Of a stretch of 64,000 nt of DNA, positions 1-8,332 are shown piece by piece. The translations under genes were made by a program, and so were the position numbers. Location: positions 1 through 64,000 of the forward strand of contig JANLPY010000673.1 in the NCBI GenBank assembly GCA_031367505.1, written 5' to 3'. The DNA is from JAKFWF01 sp031367505. Lineage in GTDB: Bacteria > Pseudomonadota > Alphaproteobacteria > Rhizobiales > Hyphomicrobiaceae. Numbering within the stretch: position 1 is the first letter of the stretch; the number at the start of each line of letters is the position of its first letter. The notes below the pieces were generated by a model. It was not told where the DNA came from and searched no databases. It saw only the letters and a list, made by a program, of their open reading frames with translations.

Positions 1-1395
1 GTGTGCTTGCCCACCGATCACCATGCACTGCGCGATACGATATTTCCCTTCGTTGTTGGACGTCCTCGGATGGTGCAGCGGTGTTGTCATGACGGGAAGG
101 TGCGGGAGGTTTTGAGGTAGTTTTTTGGACAACAGGATAAAAGAACGACGTCATTCTGACGCCAAGCCCAACAACGATGGGCGAAGTCCGGACGTCAAAA
201 ATCATGCAACGCGTTAAGGGTCGTTTTTTGCTCGCGATATCAACGGCGTTTTTACCCCCTCCTGGCGAAGGCCAGCTCGCTCACACCCGACTGGTCAATG
301 GGTGACTGAGTAACGTGGCAATGTCGGCGAAGGACTCGAACCGAAGCTCCGGAGCGTTTGTGACCTTGCTTAGTAGATAATCGTTATGCCGTCTTTAGAG
401 CGCTTCAACCAGACCGGCGTGCCGACCCAGATCGATACGTGGTCGATCGGCCACATCGCGTTCGCGGTGCTGAGCCATTACTTAGAACGCGTCTAATGAC
501 ACAGCCGTTTTGATCGCTCGCCGGCCGCCGCCCCTTCATCAAAACGCAGCTTCAAGGGCACGGCTGCGTGCCGTTGACAAAGGGAGCGCGCAATGACGTC
601 ACCCGTTACAAAAAACCGGTTTCAATGTGACGTCAGACGTGTCGCCGACGATGACTTCAGTCTGCCGAAAAAAGGAATGTAGCACGGGCGCCTCGCGGCC
701 GAGGTGGCCGCGACCGGGTGCTATCCCGCAACCCATTAGAGGGTCGCGGAACCGAGCTGCGAAATCGCATCTCGGCCGTTCCGGTCACGCCCCCTGGCGC
801 AAATGGACCACCGCTAAGTCGTCGTCGCTATGGATGATCGCCAACGCGTTCATGACGTGTGCAAAAGCTCGCTCTGACTCACCAAAGGGATGGCCATCCC
901 CGCTGCGCCCTCGGCGCTCGCCTGGCGGGCGCGCGAGCGCCGACGGCTCCGAAGGGATGGGTGAGATGCTTGTCCGAGTGGACAGCCTCAAGACCGCAAA
1001 CCTCCTGCGCCTTCCTTGCTGTTCCCTCTTTTTCCCGCGTTTGCCAATTGCCACGCGCCGCTCTTTCGCACGACGATCGGCGATCGTTATCGCACGCGAA
1101 AAGAGAGTGCTGTCATGGAACGACCGATCCCAAAATACTTGGACTACATGATTGGTGTCGACGCGGAGGCGTACTTACGCGCGGAACGACGAGAGCGCGA
1201 CCTTACGCTTCTGCGAACGATCCGTTTGCAATCGTTCGCGCTAACGCGCTCGGCGAATCTGCACGCTGAAAGCATGCCGACGTCGGTCTACGCCCGTGCT
1301 CACATTCTGTCCTCAAACATCGTCCGCGCCAAATTCCGTCGGACGGAACGTGTGCCTATCCCATGTTCCCCAACCCCAAACTGCCGAGGTCATCC
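1..1395. other. Gene-poor decayed region
   Basis: I find no intact, recognisable gene here. Several overlapping open frames of 60-170 codons exist on both strands between 627 and 1411, but none resembles a known family, none has clear codon bias, and they overlap each other. A 36-codon frame (388-495) and a frame opening at about 1114 after a GAGAG sequence could be gene fragments. The stretch ends at an excisionase-like remnant and a tRNA-Ser gene, so I read it as the scar of a degraded mobile element or genomic island. This is inference from position and lack of coding signal. Confidence 0.55.
911..943. repeat. Inverted repeat, 11-bp arms
   Basis: The arms TCGGCGCTCGC (911-921) and GCGAGCGCCGA (933-943) are perfect reverse complements around an 11-base spacer, inside a very GC-rich stretch. 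No T-run follows on either strand, so it is not a standard terminator. It may be a dispersed intergenic palindrome; copies elsewhere in the genome would decide this. Confidence 0.6.
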
Positions 1396-1599
1396 ATGCA
1401 GCCCCGCTTGATCCGCTTTCGCGATGCGCCGCGCTATCTTGGCATGGATCGCAACCGCTTCAACGCCCAAGTCCGCCGTTTCGTCACCGCGGTTCGCATC
1501 GGCCGCCATGGCGTCGCCTTCGATCGCATTGCGATAAGTCGCGAAGCAATGAACAGACCCGGCCAGCCCAGGTGCACAGCGTCATCGCCAAGCCCGTAG
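1396..1599 (+). pseudogene. Truncated AlpA/excisionase-like helix-turn-helix remnant
   Basis: The first ~45 codons read like the small DNA-binding proteins (AlpA/excisionase-like) found beside tyrosine integrases in proteobacterial islands: the segment RFRDAPRYLGMDRNRFNAQV is characteristic, followed by a beta-type stretch ending VAFDRI. After that the frame runs into unrelated sequence and stops at 67 codons, whereas the family normally continues with an acidic and then basic tail, suggesting a frameshift or truncation. No integrase gene survives nearby. It lies about 240 bp from the 3' end of tRNA-Ser, a classical integration site. The family assignment is from memory of its motif; function is probably lost. 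Confidence 0.5.
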
Positions 1600-1759
1600 C
1601 TTTGTCGCGTTCACGATCCAGGGCGTAAGTCTTTGGTCAGTCTTACCGATCGACTGTGGCACGGTCATTCCCGACGCCTGACCATGCCCGATCGTCTTAC
1701 TTATCGAAGCAAACTGAGCCACCCATCCTGCGAAACGGTCTCCCAACATCCACGTCATC

Positions 1760-1782
1760 TGCTGGGGTGATTGCTGGGGTGA
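1760..1782. repeat. Tandem direct repeat near tRNA-Ser, possible integrase arm sites
   Basis: Two copies of TGCTGGGGTGA start at 1760 and 1772 (12-bp period), 55 bp from the 3' end of the tRNA-Ser gene. Short G-rich direct repeats in this position are often arm-type binding sites for the integrase of an element inserted at the tRNA 3' end. The role is inferred from position only. Confidence 0.4.
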
Positions 1783-1836
1783 AAAATGGTCACGCACCAT
1801 AAATTTGTTATAAAACAGTGTGTTACCTAGATGTCG

Positions 1837-1926
1837 TGGCGGAGAGAGAGGGATTCGAACCCTCGAGACCCTTGCGAGCCCACACGCTTTCCAAGCGTGC
1901 GCCTTCAGCCACTCGGCCATCTCTCC
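1837..1926 (-). tRNA. tRNA-Ser (anticodon GGA)
   Basis: Read on the minus strand the gene starts GGAGAGA and ends TCTCTCC-G-CCA, giving a seven-pair acceptor stem and an encoded CCA (1837-1839). The anticodon arm has the stem CACGC/GCGTG and loop TTGGAAA, so the anticodon is GGA (codons UCC/UCU). A long variable arm, typical of class II tRNA-Ser, precedes the T-arm GGTTCGAATCC. Its 3' end faces the decayed region, consistent with use as an integration target. Confidence 0.95.
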
Positions 1927-2008
1927 AGCGCATGGTTGCTTAACTGGGTCGGCCTCGGGGTGCAAGCTGCTTCTGTGCTGGTAGCGTGTGAGTTGAGGCA
2001 ACGCGCCG

Positions 2009-2896
2009 ATGCAAATGGCGCGCCGTTGCGCTATGGGCAATCGCATGATCGGCATTTTTGATTCTGGCCTCGGTGGCCTCACCGTATTGCGCGCGCTCGT
2101 GGCGCGTTTTCCGCACCAGCACTTCGTCTACTTCGGCGATCAGGCAAACGTGCCTTATGGCAATCGCTCCTCGGACGAAGTCGTGGCGCTCACGCGCGCC
2201 GGCACCGAATATCTATTTCATGCTGGATGCGGGCTTGTCCTGCTCGGATGCAACACGGCGACGGCGGTAGCGGCGCGCACGCTGCAACGTGACTGGCTCC
2301 CGGTTTCGCAATTTGCTGATCGCAAGATCCTTGGCATCGTCGCGCCGACCGTCGAAGCCGCCACCCAGACGCCTTGGGCGATCACCACGCCGCAATATCC
2401 GCAGAAGAACAATACCGATCTCATTGCGGTCTTTGGTACGACTCGGACGATTGCCTCGAACGTTTACCGCGAGGAAATCTTGAAGCGCTGCCCGCGCGTG
2501 CAGGTGGTGCAGCAAGTCTGTGTGGAACTTGCCGGCGCGATCGAGGCTGCTGCATCCGAAGCGGTGCTCGACGCGATCGTCGCTCGTGATGTCGCCATGC
2601 TGATCGCGGAACTGAGCGGGGCGGCACCGGATCGCGCGATCCTAGGTTGTACCCATTTCCCGATCGTCGAGCATCTGTTCAGGCGGCACCTGCCGGCCTC
2701 GACGCGTTTGCTGTCGCAACCGGTCATCGTCGCGGATAGTCTAGAGGATTATCTGACGCGGCATCCGCAGTTGGGTCACACCGGTAGCGAGCATGCGGAG
2801 GCGTCGATCACGTTGTGCACCAGCGGTGATCCAACGCAAGTTGATCGCCTCGCGCGCGTATTCTGGCAGGACTGTCCAGCGTTTTCGAAGGCTTGA
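2009..2896 (+). CDS. murI: Glutamate racemase MurI
   Basis: This enzyme interconverts L- and D-glutamate in the cytoplasm, supplying D-Glu for peptidoglycan stem peptides. The N-terminus has the family signature IFDSGLGGLTVL, then FGDQANVPYG, and the two catalytic cysteines appear in GCNTATA (Cys81) and GCTHFPI (Cys214) of a 295-residue product. Many homologues begin at the methionine directly before IGIFDSG, which here is the ATG at 2045; the ATG at 2009 is kept because a GAGG element lies about 11 bases upstream, but the shorter form is a real alternative. It stands alone, divergent from tRNA-Ser, with the next gene 57 bp downstream on the same strand. Length and motifs fit the family well. 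Confidence 0.93.
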   Translation: MQMARRCAMGNRMIGIFDSGLGGLTVLRALVARFPHQHFVYFGDQANVPYGNRSSDEVVALTRAGTEYLFHAGCGLVLLGCNTATAVAARTLQRDWLPVSQFADRKILGIVAPTVEAATQTPWAITTPQYPQKNNTDLIAVFGTTRTIASNVYREEILKRCPRVQVVQQVCVELAGAIEAAASEAVLDAIVARDVAMLIAELSGAAPDRAILGCTHFPIVEHLFRRHLPASTRLLSQPVIVADSLEDYLTRHPQLGHTGSEHAEASITLCTSGDPTQVDRLARVFWQDCPAFSKA

Positions 2897-2953
2897 ACTT
2901 CGGCTCTGGTCGGCAAACATTTGTTTCAGCGGATAATCTGGATCGAGAGTTTT

Positions 2954-3703
2954 ATGGAAGCCATCTATAAGATCGAGGGCATGCACTGCGGCGCATGTGC
3001 CGGCCGCGTGCAACAGGCGTTAGCTGCTATTGGCGCTAACGCCGACGTCACGTTACAGCCGCCACAAGTTCGGCTGTCTGGCGATAGTCTACCGGCTGCG
3101 ACCCAGGTTGCCGCGGCGGTTGCCTCCGCCGGCAAGTACAAGCTGGGCGCCCCGGTCGCCGATCCGCCGCCCATGAGCGCGGACCCTGTGCTTGAGGCGC
3201 CGGCAACGCCAGAGGGATGGATTGCGACTTACCGGCCGCTGCTCCTCATTGTGGGCTACATTTCGGTCGCGGCATTGGCCGGCACCGGAGTCGGCACGAC
3301 TGCGGGCGTCGCTTGGTCCGCGTGGATGACGAACTTCATGGCCGGGTTTTTCCTGGTCTTTTCGTTTTTCAAGTTTCTCGATCTGACAGGCTTTGCCGAC
3401 GCCTATAGCACCTATGATTTGCTCGCCGCCAAGTGGCGGCCATGGGGCTACCTCTATCCGTTCCTGGAGTTGGGACTGGGGCTGGCTTACTTGTTTCGCC
3501 TGGTGCCGTTGCAAACCAATATCGCCGCCATCCTGCTGATGGGGTTCAGCAGCCTTGGGGTGATTTCCGCCTTGCAACGCCGCCAGCAGATCCGCTGCGC
3601 GTGTCTCGGCACGGTTTTGAAACTGCCGATGTCGACGATCACGTTGGTTGAAGACTTAGGGATGGTTGCGATGGCCGGCATGGCCCTCGCCCTGGGGCAT
3701 TGA
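2954..3703 (+). CDS. HMA metal-binding domain fused to MauE/DoxX-like membrane protein
   Basis: The 249-residue product begins with a heavy-metal-associated domain of about 65 residues carrying GMHCGACAGRV, whose CxxC pair is the usual Cu(I)/soft-metal site. A short Ala/Pro linker follows, then four predicted membrane helices (roughly residues 85-105, 115-135, 160-180 and 185-200, with a further C-terminal helix) with similarity to MauE/DoxX-type proteins, including the cysteine motif CACLG. MauE-type proteins are linked to disulfide or redox maturation of exported enzymes; a metal-handling or redox role at the inner membrane is inferred, the substrate is unknown. The ATG at 2954, just after GAGAG, is preferred to an upstream TTG at 2921. 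Confidence 0.75.
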   Translation: MEAIYKIEGMHCGACAGRVQQALAAIGANADVTLQPPQVRLSGDSLPAATQVAAAVASAGKYKLGAPVADPPPMSADPVLEAPATPEGWIATYRPLLLIVGYISVAALAGTGVGTTAGVAWSAWMTNFMAGFFLVFSFFKFLDLTGFADAYSTYDLLAAKWRPWGYLYPFLELGLGLAYLFRLVPLQTNIAAILLMGFSSLGVISALQRRQQIRCACLGTVLKLPMSTITLVEDLGMVAMAGMALALGH

Positions 3704-3849
3704 CCTCAAAGGTGGTCGAGCAGCCGGCGAGCGTTTCGGTAGCCACGCGGCATACATAAAGCCATTGTTGCTCCCCGGTTACGCGTCTGCCCTGAGATCT
3801 GCGCTATTTGGCATGGGTCACATCGCCAAACCGCGTACGGGAGTTGACC

Positions 3850-5652
3850 ATGGGCGACAGCACACAGCCGCGTTTGATCGCCAAGGTCATCGACTACATC
3901 TTCGGGCGCAATACGCTGATTGGCATCGCCTCGTTCATGCTGCTGATCATCTCGGGCTATGCCACCTGGCATGGCATGCGCGATTTCATCGTCGGCGTGT
4001 CGACGAATACGGCAGCGCCTGCTGGCGGTGGCCTATCGATCTCGAACGATTTCTTGGTGGCAGCCGTCGTGGTCGCACTGACGTTCCTCATGTGGCTGGC
4101 GCTGCGCGAATCCTTCGGTGCCAAGCGAAGCCCGGTCGAACGTATGATCACGTTTCCGCTCTACGTGTTCCTGGCGATCTGGTCGATCGGCTTTGGCTAC
4201 GGCTTCTGGTGGAGCTTGATCTCGGGCGAGGAGGCAACGCGCACCGGCTTGTCCGGCCTGCAGGAAGACGCCCGTGACGCGAGCGCTGTCGTTGCCGCGA
4301 GGCTCGATGCCGTGCGCGCGCAAATCGACAGTGTGTCGAGCTGGTCGGAAGGCCAGATGAGCCGCGAGGAAACCAGCGGTGGTAGTTGCGGCACATCGTC
4401 GGGCGCGGGTCGTGGACCGCTCTACAACGCGCGACGCAGCGTTCGCGACTCGATCACCACCCTGCGCGATGGCATGACGCGATCGTGGCTCGAGCCGGTG
4501 CAGGCCGACGTCGAGCAACTGAAGCAGGCAGCAGCCGTGCTCGGCGGCACGACGGTCGAGGAGCGGCAACGCAATTTCGAGAACAAGGCATCGGAGATCC
4601 GCGGGCGTGCGCGCAACATCGCGGCTCGCTCCAATCAGCTCGGCAAATCGACGGCATCGGAGATGCGTGCGCTGGCGACGTCGGTATCGGTGCAGCCGGG
4701 CGCTGCCGGTTTCTCCTGTTACGATCCGACGCTGGGCGAACGCCTGCGCCAAGCCGCCGGCCAGGCCGAGCAACCGGCCGAACTCAAGTTGCGCGAGGCG
4801 GTATTCAACGAGGGCCCGGCCGGCGTCGCCAATGCGGTGAAGAATTTGTGGCGCAACATGGGCGCTTACGGATCGAGTTTGTTTGCCTACGTGACCTCCG
4901 GCGGCAAGTCGACCTTCGGGCGCACGGACGGCGGTGAGCCGATTACCGGCCGCGATGTGATCGCGCTGCTGGCGACCATCGGTATCGATCTCGGGCTATT
5001 GGCGCTGGCGATCCTCAACCCGCCGCAAGAGCCACCGCCAATCCGGCCATCGGGAGCGCTCGCGCGGCAGATCCGAGGTGCGATCAACACCGCCGTCGAG
5101 CGGGCGCCGGGGGCTGACCTCGAATGGGTGCGCAGTCATTTTATCCACCACAACAAGGCGTCTTATCTCGTAATCCCGAACCTCTACAGTTGTGATCCAG
5201 CGGACAAGGCGGAGTCGGCCAAAGGGCTGGCGGTCAACCAGCTCGCCGGCGTGCTGAGCGATCTCGACCTGGTGCGCTGGCCGGCCAAGGCGCGGCCGTG
5301 GCTATTCCAGCGCAGCGAGCTGCAAAATCTCAAACGTGAGGAGCAGGGCAACAGCGACACCGATCTGACCGCCATCCGCAAGAAGTGGGCGGAGGAGCAG
5401 GGGCTCAAGGGCGAAGAGGCGAAGCGCTATACGGACAAGCCCCCTGTTCGCAATCACGGGCTGTTCTCCAAGGCCGAGCGCGCCTTGCAGATCGCCGGGT
5501 GGAGCGAGAAAGCCCGCGCCGACATCGAGATCTACCGCATCGTCGATGAGGAAGGCTTGACGCCGCTGCTGATGGTCCTCGCGGACGCTGGCGGGGAGGT
5601 GGGGGCACGGACCGGGGACATCACTGACAAATTAGACCGGCAACATGCCTGA
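3850..5652 (+). CDS. Large membrane/coiled-coil protein of unknown function
   Basis: I do not recognise a named family for this 600-residue protein. It shows an N-terminal membrane segment near residues 22-42, two more near 67-86 and 98-118, then a long helical, probably coiled-coil region (about 120-340) rich in Glu, Arg, Ala and Gln. That region contains a small cysteine/glycine insertion (GGSCGTSSGAGRGPL). A fourth membrane segment lies near residue 380, followed by a Pro-rich linker and a soluble C-terminal part of about 190 residues. This suggests a periplasmic or cytoplasmic stalk anchored at both ends and a cytoplasmic C-domain. Start: ATG at 3850 after GAGTTGACC. It appears to be a single-gene unit. 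Confidence 0.7.
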   Translation: MGDSTQPRLIAKVIDYIFGRNTLIGIASFMLLIISGYATWHGMRDFIVGVSTNTAAPAGGGLSISNDFLVAAVVVALTFLMWLALRESFGAKRSPVERMITFPLYVFLAIWSIGFGYGFWWSLISGEEATRTGLSGLQEDARDASAVVAARLDAVRAQIDSVSSWSEGQMSREETSGGSCGTSSGAGRGPLYNARRSVRDSITTLRDGMTRSWLEPVQADVEQLKQAAAVLGGTTVEERQRNFENKASEIRGRARNIAARSNQLGKSTASEMRALATSVSVQPGAAGFSCYDPTLGERLRQAAGQAEQPAELKLREAVFNEGPAGVANAVKNLWRNMGAYGSSLFAYVTSGGKSTFGRTDGGEPITGRDVIALLATIGIDLGLLALAILNPPQEPPPIRPSGALARQIRGAINTAVERAPGADLEWVRSHFIHHNKASYLVIPNLYSCDPADKAESAKGLAVNQLAGVLSDLDLVRWPAKARPWLFQRSELQNLKREEQGNSDTDLTAIRKKWAEEQGLKGEEAKRYTDKPPVRNHGLFSKAERALQIAGWSEKARADIEIYRIVDEEGLTPLLMVLADAGGEVGARTGDITDKLDRQHA

Positions 5653-5722
5653 CGGTTCAAGCTCGGAACTCCAACGGGGCGATTCGGGCGATGGCTAGCA
5701 GCGATGTCTCGGACCATACAGG

Positions 5723-5743
5723 TCCCAGGGACAAGCCCTGGGA
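5723..5743. repeat. Intergenic palindrome (dispersed-repeat type)
   Basis: TCCCAGGG (5723-5730) and CCCTGGGA (5736-5743) pair around ACAAG, and the unit continues into GATGAC. Palindromes of this form (a CCTGGGATGAC-like core) are common dispersed intergenic elements in alphaproteobacterial genomes. It lies in the gap between the large membrane protein and the next small gene. There is no T-run, so a terminator role is unlikely. Confidence 0.6.
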
Positions 5744-5871
5744 TGACATTTTTGGGGGCATAGTTGGCCGAGATCTGGTTTGAACCTCTCCTCCACTCAG
5801 CGCGACAACTGTGAATAGATGCCCTAGAAGCATTGGATGGGCGAGGCTTACCCATATCCGCAGGTGATCAG

Positions 5872-6102
5872 ATGAGCGACCGGCAGGACGATCCAACCGC
5901 GGGGAACCTCTTCGCTCGCGCCGGCTTCACGGGCTTGCTCACGCTTGCCAACCTCGCGTTGGTGTATCGCGAATACCGGCCGGACCGAAACATGATGACC
6001 GGCGACTTGCTATCGAGCACGTTCGCGGTCACGGCCTTCCTATTGGCGGCGGTCACAATGTTGGAAGTTAGGAAGGCAGTGATGAAAGCCAAGCGGAGCT
6101 AG
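5872..6102 (+). CDS. Small two-helix membrane protein, hypothetical
   Basis: This 76-residue product has two hydrophobic stretches: one near residues 15-37 (ending VYREYRPD) and one near residues 48-68 (AVTAFLLAAVTMLEVRKAV), with a basic C-terminus (KAKRS). It is probably a small inner-membrane protein. The ATG at 5872 is preferred over 5833 because the upstream extension is not hydrophobic or conserved-looking; the ribosome binding site is weak either way. No family is recognised and no functional link to neighbours is evident. Confidence 0.5.
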   Translation: MSDRQDDPTAGNLFARAGFTGLLTLANLALVYREYRPDRNMMTGDLLSSTFAVTAFLLAAVTMLEVRKAVMKAKRS

Positions 6103-6148
6103 CCCGCGGCGATCGGCAGCATTCGCCGCATAGACGGAGTGCCACCCC

Positions 6149-6502
6149 TTACTTCATCTCGACCATGATGACGTGGGTCGGTGTCGTGCCGATGTTCTCG
6201 CCAATGTGCTTCTGGGCTTCTGAATATAGAACCTCACCGCCCTTGAACTCACGCGTGATCACATTGCCATCCGGCAGCGTGATCTTCCGCTTGAACGGAC
6301 CCATGGCATAGAGCACGAAGGCGCTGTGGTCGTGCTGGTTGGTCCTTTCGCCTGGAAGATCGCGGTACTCGAGAACCCGAACCTTGGCGTTCTCGAATAG
6401 CAGTTTGTACTTGTCACCGTCCGAATGAACCGGATCTTGCGCTATAGCAGCTGCTGCTGTGCTAAAAATCAAAATCCCGCTGATTGCAGTAACGCGCAGC
6501 AT
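6149..6502 (-). CDS. Exported small cupin-fold protein
   Basis: The first ~21 residues form a signal peptide ending AAAAIAQ. The mature part (about 95 residues) is rich in beta strands, with KVRVLEYRDLPGERTNQHDH, then TLPDGNVITREFKGGEVLY and HIGENIGTTPTHVIMVE, the layout of a single-domain cupin of the type often annotated as a cytoplasmic or exported cupin protein. Histidines in the HDH and HIG/THV strands could bind a metal. The role is unknown. It is a single gene converging on the small membrane protein to its left. Confidence 0.7.
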   Translation of the reverse strand: MLRVTAISGILIFSTAAAAIAQDPVHSDGDKYKLLFENAKVRVLEYRDLPGERTNQHDHSAFVLYAMGPFKRKITLPDGNVITREFKGGEVLYSEAQKHIGENIGTTPTHVIMVEMK

Positions 6503-6633
6503 GGCGACCTCACATTTCGAAAACCAACAGGATCGACGAACTGCTGCTCAAATAGTGCTCAATCAATAGCGATTGTCCGGCGTCCGGCCGACTAGCGTAA
6601 ACGGAACCGCTGACGTCGAGCAAGCCACCACCC

Positions 6634-7524
6634 CTAATTCTGCATGCCCCACCTTTTCACCGTCACGCGTTCCAGATTGCGGAAGATCAGGTTCTCGACC
6701 AGCAAACCGATCAGGATCACTGTGAACAGACCGGCAAACACCGACGGGATTTCGAGCTGGTTCTTCGCTTCGTAAATGAACCATCCGAGGCCGCCCTTGC
6801 CGGAGGTTGCGCCGAACACCAGTTCTGCCGCGATCAGCGTGCGCCAGGCGAACGCCCAGCCGATTTTCAGGCCGGTCAGAATGCTTGGGAAGGCCGCCGG
6901 AATCAGAATTTTGGTGACAAACCCGATGCCCTTGAGCCCGCAGTTTCGCCCGACCATGCGCAGCGTGTTCGAGACCGATTTGAATCCGGAATGCGTGTTC
7001 AGCGCCACCGCCCACAGCACCGAATGCACGAGCACGAAAATGATGCTCTTGTCGCCCAACCCGAACCAAATCAACGTCAACGGCAGGAGCGCAATGGCCG
7101 GCAGCGGATTGAACATCGATGTCAGTGTTTCGAGCAGGTCGTTGCCGATCGTCGTCATCATCGCGAATGCCGTGAACAGCAATGCGAGGACGAGACCCAG
7201 CCCATAGCCTTGCAGCAGCAGGCGCAGCGAATTCATCGCCTTGCCGGGCAACTCGCCTGACAGGATCGCGGTCCAGAAGGCATCGATGGTCGACGTGAAC
7301 GTCGGCACCAACAGCGCGTTGTTGAGGTGGCGCGCATACACTTCCCAGCCGATGGCCAGCGCGATCAGCAGGACGGATTTGCGCAAGCCGCCATGGTTCC
7401 ACAGCCGCTCGACAAACGTCAGCGGCTTCTCGACGATACCGAAATCGGTGTTGAGATCTTCCTTGCGGAAATACTCAGGGCGGGCGCGCGGTGTGGTGCG
7501 CTCGATCGACGTTGCATCAGTCAT
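6634..7524 (-). CDS. ABC transporter permease (SsuC/TauC/NrtB type)
   Basis: This 296-residue inner-membrane permease belongs to the binding-protein-dependent family of the nitrate/sulfonate/taurine group. It has about six membrane segments and the cytoplasmic coupling region near residues 190-230, with the EAA-like segment AAFPSILTGLKIGWAFAWR characteristic of SsuC-like permeases. The N-terminus carries ~45 soluble residues before the first helix. The ATG at 7524 overlaps the last 8 bp of the ATPase gene, indicating translational coupling; a longer frame upstream only reads antisense to nothing and in the ATPase overlap. It is the last gene of the three-gene importer. Substrate not deducible from the permease. 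Confidence 0.88.
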   Translation of the reverse strand: MTDATSIERTTPRARPEYFRKEDLNTDFGIVEKPLTFVERLWNHGGLRKSVLLIALAIGWEVYARHLNNALLVPTFTSTIDAFWTAILSGELPGKAMNSLRLLLQGYGLGLVLALLFTAFAMMTTIGNDLLETLTSMFNPLPAIALLPLTLIWFGLGDKSIIFVLVHSVLWAVALNTHSGFKSVSNTLRMVGRNCGLKGIGFVTKILIPAAFPSILTGLKIGWAFAWRTLIAAELVFGATSGKGGLGWFIYEAKNQLEIPSVFAGLFTVILIGLLVENLIFRNLERVTVKRWGMQN

Positions 7525-8332
7525 GTACGCGCTCCACGGTTTTTGGTTCGGCCTTGGCCGTTGGATCGGAGAACAGCATGCCGTGGATGTAGTCGGATAG
7601 TTTTTCACCGGTCGCCGGGTTGATGCGGTCTTCGCCGTCGCTGTTGAGCTCGGCTTTGACCTGTCCCGGATGCGGCGATAGCAGGAGAATGCGGCTACCG
7701 ATGCGGATCGCCTCGGGGATCGAGTGGGTGACGAACAGCACCGTGAACTTGGTGTCCTCCCACAGCTGCATCAATTCGTCCTGCATCTTGCGGCGGGTGA
7801 GTGCGTCGAGCGCCGCGAATGGCTCGTCCATCAGCAAAATATCAGGCTCCATCGCCATGGCGCGGGCGATGGCGACGCGCTGTTTCATGCCCCCCGATAG
7901 TGTGTGCGGATAATTGTCAGCGAACTTGGTCAAATTGACCTTGTCGATCGCGTCCATCGCCTTTTCCTCGGCTTGCCGCCCGCGCATTTTGCCGGATGAT
8001 TCAAGCGCGAAGATCACGTTCTTCTTGACCGTCTTCCAAGGCAAAAGCTGGTCGAACTCCTGGAACACCATCATCCGGTCCGGGCCGGGCTTGCGGATCG
8101 ATTTGCCTTTCAGCGTGATAGTGCCCTCGGTTGGCGTCATGTAGCCGCCGACCGCCTTCATCAGCGTGGACTTGCCGCAGCCAGAGGGGCCCAACAGCAC
8201 GTATCGTTCCGACTTCAAAACGTCGAACGATACGCGGTAGGTCGCGGTGACGAGGTGCTCCTTCGTCTTGTACTGGAGCGTGACGCCACGCACCTGCAGT
8301 AAAGGCATGTCCATGGGGGTATGCTGGTTCAT
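7517..8332 (-). CDS. ABC transporter ATP-binding protein (SsuB/TauB/NrtD type)
   Basis: This 271-residue cytoplasmic ATPase energises the importer encoded with it. It shows the Walker A sequence GPSGCGKST (about residue 53), the signature LSGGMKQRVAIARA, Walker B ILLMDEPFAALD and the switch histidine in FVTHSIPEA. The C-terminal ~40 residues are longer than the minimal domain, as in nitrate/taurine-type ATPases. Its start codon ATG overlaps the stop of the binding-protein gene (ATGA, 8329-8332), so the three genes form one operon. The family covers taurine, alkanesulfonate, nitrate, cyanate and pyrimidine precursors; the exact substrate is not decided by sequence. Confidence 0.9.
   Translation of the reverse strand: MNQHTPMDMPLLQVRGVTLQYKTKEHLVTATYRVSFDVLKSERYVLLGPSGCGKSTLMKAVGGYMTPTEGTITLKGKSIRKPGPDRMMVFQEFDQLLPWKTVKKNVIFALESSGKMRGRQAEEKAMDAIDKVNLTKFADNYPHTLSGGMKQRVAIARAMAMEPDILLMDEPFAALDALTRRKMQDELMQLWEDTKFTVLFVTHSIPEAIRIGSRILLLSPHPGQVKAELNSDGEDRINPATGEKLSDYIHGMLFSDPTAKAEPKTVERVHD

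Noticed and set aside
300..380. A T-arm-like GGACTCGAACC sequence that could mark a tRNA
   Set aside because: The stem around the loop has mismatches and no acceptor or anticodon arm can be built.
627..1411. Several 78-174-codon open frames on both strands
   Set aside because: They overlap each other and contain no recognisable motif; the GC-rich sequence gives many stop-free frames by chance.
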